Below, piece by piece: positions 51,322-54,489 of a DNA stretch of 54,489 nt; within the stretch, counting starts at the first letter, position 1; each line of letters begins with the position of its first letter. Below the pieces are notes generated by a model. That model was given only the letters and a program-made list of their open reading frames with translations, was not told the DNA's origin and did no database searches. Made by a program: the position numbers and the translations under genes. This DNA is from Saprospiraceae bacterium (GTDB lineage Bacteria; Bacteroidota; Bacteroidia; Chitinophagales; Saprospiraceae): positions 1 through 54,489 of the forward strand of contig JAHDHW010000018.1 of the NCBI GenBank assembly GCA_020631105.1. Reading direction: 5' to 3'.

Positions 51322-54057
51322 TTAATCTTTAACCTTAATCAGTTTCGTAGAATATGTAAATCCATTCTCTAACCTAATTACCAAAAAGTAAAACCCGTTA
51401 GGATGCTCACTCAAGGACAACTGCTCTTGGATAACAAAAGCTGGTTCTATGGTTTTTGAAAAAACCTGTGTTCCATTTGAATTGTATAACTCTAGTTGAC
51501 TGGATTGCACATCATTCAGTTCTGCCTCTATAAAAAATTGATCTTCAACCGGATTAGGGTAGATTTTGACCTCTGAAATTGCGCTTGCTAAGTCTGACGT
51601 TGATGTTGAAAGTGAAAACTCTAACCAGTTTAGGTTAAAAGGTGCTTGGACAATTAATATACGCATCGTATATCGGCCAGCTGGTATTTGTACGGTCTCA
51701 TTTGTCGACGTCCAGCTTTGCCATCCTCCGGTTGATGTAAAAATAGGGTCGCTTAGGATGGTAACGTTGCCTAAATCATCTATCAGTTGAAGCTCAAGTT
51801 GTCCAGTACCAAATTCTGCAGCAGTTCGATATTCAATATTATAAACACCTGCATTCGTAACATTTACCTCATAGTCCAAATAATCGCCTGGGTCAAGGTA
51901 GCCTATATTTTGTCCACCTCCTTCATCAGTAGTATTTTCTAAGACAATCCCAGATTCAAAAATGTAATCTTCCGCTTGAATCCTACCGGGGATCGGATGA
52001 ACAAAAGCTAAGGTATTCTCTACATCTTCCAATGTGAAGTTGTCTAGTGGAGTACCATCAGTTGCATTTACAGCATTCCCCGTGTAAGATATTTTTATAA
52101 CTTCAGTTGGTGAAAAGGTATAATCAACTACAAAGTTTATTATTCGAGCATTATTCGGATCTATGGAAACATTGGTAATAGAAACACTGTTCCCATCAGC
52201 GAAAATTTCAAAGTCACTTGGAGTCGGAGGTAATGGATCACTAATGAATTTATTGGTATTCATTTTAATATTACTCTCATCAAGAGTACTTGCCGCAATA
52301 AACACCGTTGCAACTGAAGTAATATCCAGGCCCGTTTCAACAAACTCAAAACTGTTCACATTAAAACCTGACTGATCAACGTGGAATTTTATCTTATGGT
52401 CATTCTCCTCTAAGATAACGTTTGGAATAATAGTCGTCTGCCATTCTTGCCAGCCTCCGGTTGATGGAGTATTTATGGAAGGAGTAATATCAGCATCGCC
52501 TGTAGAAAACCGCATTTGACCGCCTGAACCTTCAGAGGCAGTTCTCACATGAATATCATATACACCACTAGCTTCGACATCTACGGTGTACTGCATCCAT
52601 TCCCCCGCATCTAAAAAACCAACATTAAAACCATTCGAATTTGTATTATCGAGGCAAGCCTCAATATCTACTCCGTCATTTCGATAAGTCCAACCACTAT
52701 TCCAGGCAGAGTACGTTCCGGTTGATACAAGGTAATTAGCGGATTGAACATCATGATAGGCTTTACCAATAACACCAAGGTCGTAGTCAGTAGAGTAAAC
52801 CACACCCGGAATGCTTTGAATATTAAAAGGGAGTGTTTCATCCGAGTTTACTTGCCGGAACATTGCATCAATCACATCTTTTTGGTAGCGACAGTTTTCA
52901 GTTTTTAAGTCTTCAGTCAACTGCATTAAGGTCGCTTTAGCAAACTCAGCGGTTGGCGTACTACCGTTGCCACTCCAATAATCTAGCAAAGATTGATACT
53001 CAGGAGTCTTTTCTACAGATAAGGGGCCAGCTATTGATTCTACTTTTTTCATTGGCCACCAGGCCCAGCCTATTTCTAAATCCTCCATTAAGCGGATGGC
53101 ATCCCGAAACCAAACGTTCGAGTTTTCACCGCTTTCGCCCAGATAAAGAGGGATGTCATAAGTGTTCCGAAGATCAATCACCCATTGCATAGTGGCTTCA
53201 TCATTAGTAGACCAGTATTTATGTGGACTGTAGACCATATTGTCGTCCCATGGAGGTGTTAATCCTGTGAAGTCATTCGCAAACCAGTTGCCTTCAATGA
53301 ATAGGATGTGCTGTGTATCAACGGTTCGGATACTATCTGTAATTTCCTGATACAAATTCCTTAAGGCTGTGCCACCGGGTAAATCCCAATTGGGTTCATT
53401 AAGTAAATCATAACCTGCAATCCATTGTTCATCCGCGTATCTCTCCGCAAGATTTTTCCATAGTGCAACCATTTTATCTCGATTCTCCTCGCTTTCCCAA
53501 AGCGAAGGTTTCGTATCATCATAATCCGAAATACCGGCATCGTAGCCCTGTCCTCCTGGCGCGGCATGTAAGTCAAGAATGACATACATTTCATTTTGTT
53601 TACACCAGGAAATCAAACTATCTGTTAAGTCAAATCCCTTAGTCAGCCAGGTTTGTTCGCCTGGTATGGGTTCCTCTTCGATGGGTAAGGTATATAGATT
53701 ATAATGCATTGGTAAGCGTACCGAATTAAAACCCCAGGACTTCAAAGAATCAATATCGGACTTTCGCACATGATTAGCTAACCAGGCCTCGTAGAATAAG
53801 TCTGTGTCACTTTCGCCAATTAATTCTTCTATTTTTTCTCTGATCTTATGTTGCGGATTTGCAAAACTTGCTGTTTGCAGCATATATCCTTCTTGTACCA
53901 TCCAGCCACCTAATCCCATACCTCTGAGCATAATGGTATCCTGATTTTCGTTGACGATTGCTTTGCCGTTTGTACTTAGAAAATGCTGAGCTTTAATTGA
54001 TGTAAATAAAAGGCTAAGAAATAAGAGCGCAATGAGAATGCGTATATGCTTTTGCAT
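51322..54057 (-). CDS. secreted GH5-family glycosidase with two CBM6-like domains and T9SS sorting domain
   Basis: A 911-residue modular enzyme. A signal peptide (1-23, ending SIKAQ) is followed by a glycoside hydrolase family 5 (beta/alpha)8 barrel (about 25-365). It has GMGLGGWMVQEGYM at the first strand, NSVRLPMHYN, the acid/base Glu in LLNEPNW (about 219) and the nucleophile Glu in YLGESGEN (about 310). Two CBM6-type jelly rolls follow (about 440-575 and 690-825, each with a GYLD/GFLDAGEWMQYTV-type strand), separated by an Ig-like domain, and then a T9SS type A domain (KIYPNPVEDQFFIE). It probably cuts a beta-linked polysaccharide such as a glucan or mannan outside the cell; the exact substrate cannot be told. 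Confidence 0.9.
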   Translation of the reverse strand: MQKHIRILIALLFLSLLFTSIKAQHFLSTNGKAIVNENQDTIMLRGMGLGGWMVQEGYMLQTASFANPQHKIREKIEELIGESDTDLFYEAWLANHVRKSDIDSLKSWGFNSVRLPMHYNLYTLPIEEEPIPGEQTWLTKGFDLTDSLISWCKQNEMYVILDLHAAPGGQGYDAGISDYDDTKPSLWESEENRDKMVALWKNLAERYADEQWIAGYDLLNEPNWDLPGGTALRNLYQEITDSIRTVDTQHILFIEGNWFANDFTGLTPPWDDNMVYSPHKYWSTNDEATMQWVIDLRNTYDIPLYLGESGENSNVWFRDAIRLMEDLEIGWAWWPMKKVESIAGPLSVEKTPEYQSLLDYWSGNGSTPTAEFAKATLMQLTEDLKTENCRYQKDVIDAMFRQVNSDETLPFNIQSIPGVVYSTDYDLGVIGKAYHDVQSANYLVSTGTYSAWNSGWTYRNDGVDIEACLDNTNSNGFNVGFLDAGEWMQYTVDVEASGVYDIHVRTASEGSGGQMRFSTGDADITPSINTPSTGGWQEWQTTIIPNVILEENDHKIKFHVDQSGFNVNSFEFVETGLDITSVATVFIAASTLDESNIKMNTNKFISDPLPPTPSDFEIFADGNSVSITNVSIDPNNARIINFVVDYTFSPTEVIKISYTGNAVNATDGTPLDNFTLEDVENTLAFVHPIPGRIQAEDYIFESGIVLENTTDEGGGQNIGYLDPGDYLDYEVNVTNAGVYNIEYRTAAEFGTGQLELQLIDDLGNVTILSDPIFTSTGGWQSWTSTNETVQIPAGRYTMRILIVQAPFNLNWLEFSLSTSTSDLASAISEVKIYPNPVEDQFFIEAELNDVQSSQLELYNSNGTQVFSKTIEPAFVIQEQLSLSEHPNGFYFLVIRLENGFTYSTKLIKVKD

Positions 54058-54219
54058 AAAGTGTTGATTTGTTAAAGATGAATAAACACCTTTCGAGCTT
54101 AATACCAGTATAGGTTATTTGTGCTAAAATAGCGCTCAATTCTAACAAAATCAAAAATGTAAAGATTAGTTATTGTATATAATACAAAAAGCGAAAGCTC
54201 TTACGAACTTCCGCTTTAG

Positions 54220-54303
54220 TACCCGAGGCGGGACTTGAACCCGCACGCCCCGAAGAGCACAGGATTTTAAGTCCGGCGTGTCTACCAATTCCACCACTCG
54301 GGC
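54220..54303 (-). tRNA. tRNA-Leu (anticodon TAA)
   Basis: An 84-nt class II tRNA on the minus strand. It begins GCCCGAGTGGTGGAATTGG, has the anticodon loop CTTAAAA (anticodon TAA), a variable arm (GTGCTCTTCGGGGCGT) and the T-arm GCGGGTTCAAGTCCCGC, and ends CTCGGGTA. Acceptor-stem pairing is complete apart from a terminal G-T. CCA is not encoded, as is usual in this phylum. Confidence 0.95.
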
Positions 54304-54354
54304 ATCCTGTTTATTTTGAACAGACATCGAATTACAGAGGTAATCATATCTTTC

Positions 54355-54383
54355 AAAAAAAAAGCCTCCACAATTTGAAGGCT
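54355..54383 (-). terminator. terminator upstream of tRNA-Leu
   Basis: Arms AGCCTCCA (54363-54370) and TGAAGGCT (54376-54383) form a stem with one mismatch; on the minus strand it is followed by nine T. It would end transcripts that start beyond the right edge, probably from a tRNA whose 3' end lies there. Confidence 0.6.
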
Positions 54384-54384
54384 A

Positions 54385-54404
54385 TGGAGCGAAAGACGGG
54401 ATTC
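54385..54404. repeat. tRNA 3'-end fragment, first copy of a 20-bp direct repeat
   Basis: This 20-bp sequence (TGGAGCGAAAGACGGGATTC) recurs exactly at 54470-54489. Read on the minus strand it matches the T-arm and acceptor 3' half of a tRNA (GAATCCCGTCTTTCGCTCCA). Here it runs into a palindrome instead of the rest of a tRNA, so it is a truncated duplicate. Confidence 0.6.
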
Positions 54405-54448
54405 CCCGCCTGACTGATCGTCAGATCGGGCAGGGAACCCGCTCGTCT
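54394..54448. repeat. imperfect palindrome built on the tRNA fragment
   Basis: The segment folds on itself: AGACGGGATTCCCCGCC on the left is matched by GGCAGGGAACCCGCTCGTCT on the right, around an inner CTGAC / GTCAG stem. It resembles a REP-type dispersed palindrome or a terminator, and its left arm is the tRNA-derived sequence. Confidence 0.5.
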
Positions 54449-54469
54449 AACGTTCAATAGTTTTTCGCC

Positions 54470-54489
54470 TGGAGCGAAAGACGGGATTC
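54470..54489 (-). tRNA. partial tRNA (3' end only) at the window edge
   Basis: The last 20 bp read on the minus strand as the end of a T-arm and a 3' acceptor strand (CCCGTCTTTCGCTCCA). The remainder of the gene, if intact, lies outside the window, so its identity and anticodon cannot be seen. A second truncated fragment like the upstream copy is also possible. Confidence 0.45.

Overview
The window looks like chromosome of a member of the Bacteroidota, probably in or near the Saprospiria. That placement is my inference. It rests on several secreted proteins ending in type IX secretion (T9SS) type A sorting domains, many Cys-containing lipoprotein signals, core promoters of the TAnnTTTG type rather than TATAAT, a carotenoid crt operon, and a low to moderate GC content. 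There is no rRNA, CRISPR array, transposase or phage module. One tRNA-Leu(TAA) lies at the right end.

Layout. 1-2.9 kb: carotenoid operon crtI-crtB-crtZ (minus). 3.3-4.4 kb: small lipoprotein plus a membrane protein (minus). 4.5-5.1 kb: TRIC/UPF0126 channel (plus), followed by a 160-bp MITE-like inverted-repeat element and a strong terminator. 5.6-8.5 kb: an M16 zinc protease gene split by a frameshift. 8.7-12.4 kb: ffh, a GNAT acetyltransferase and a membrane-fused spermidine-synthase-like protein. 12.5-18.8 kb: secreted or surface proteins (subtilase, FG-GAP protein, small beta protein, lysyl-oxidase-like protein). 18.8-23.2 kb: cysteine desulfurase, phosphohexomutase, PAP2 phosphatase, ZIP transporter. 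23.2-25.5 kb: ECF sigma factor, anti-sigma-like membrane protein and secreted beta-helical protein. 25.7-27.3 kb: nitronate monooxygenase and a glycine-rich RRM protein. 27.5-46.7 kb: a four-gene minus-strand toxin operon. 47.3-54.1 kb: TPR protein, Asp-box (BNR) protein and a GH5-CBM6-CBM6 glycosidase. 54.2-54.5 kb: tRNA-Leu and a tRNA-derived repeat/palindrome.

The most interesting region is 27.5-46.7 kb. It begins with a 4533-residue TcA-type toxin translocator. This has an N-terminal VRP1-like region, a neuraminidase-like region, a pore-forming helical region and a C-terminal TcB-binding-like domain, and it carries about 22 hemopexin-like repeats in one block plus about four more in a second. 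No TcB or TcC gene is present in the window. Two proteins of unknown family follow. One (889 aa) combines a proline-rich stretch, six tandem Tyr-x-x-(hydrophobic) motifs, a long coiled coil and a PI3K/PI4K-like catalytic signature. The other is 606 aa. By eye both share a basic N-terminal tail and a module of about 110 residues, which could be a loading or targeting signal. A signal-less peptidoglycan muramidase, of the kind that could release a Tc particle by lysis, ends the operon. My working hypothesis is a self-contained Tc-like delivery system with dedicated, non-fused effectors aimed at eukaryotic cells (predators, algae or animals). The domain calls come from reading motifs; the system-level idea is inference.
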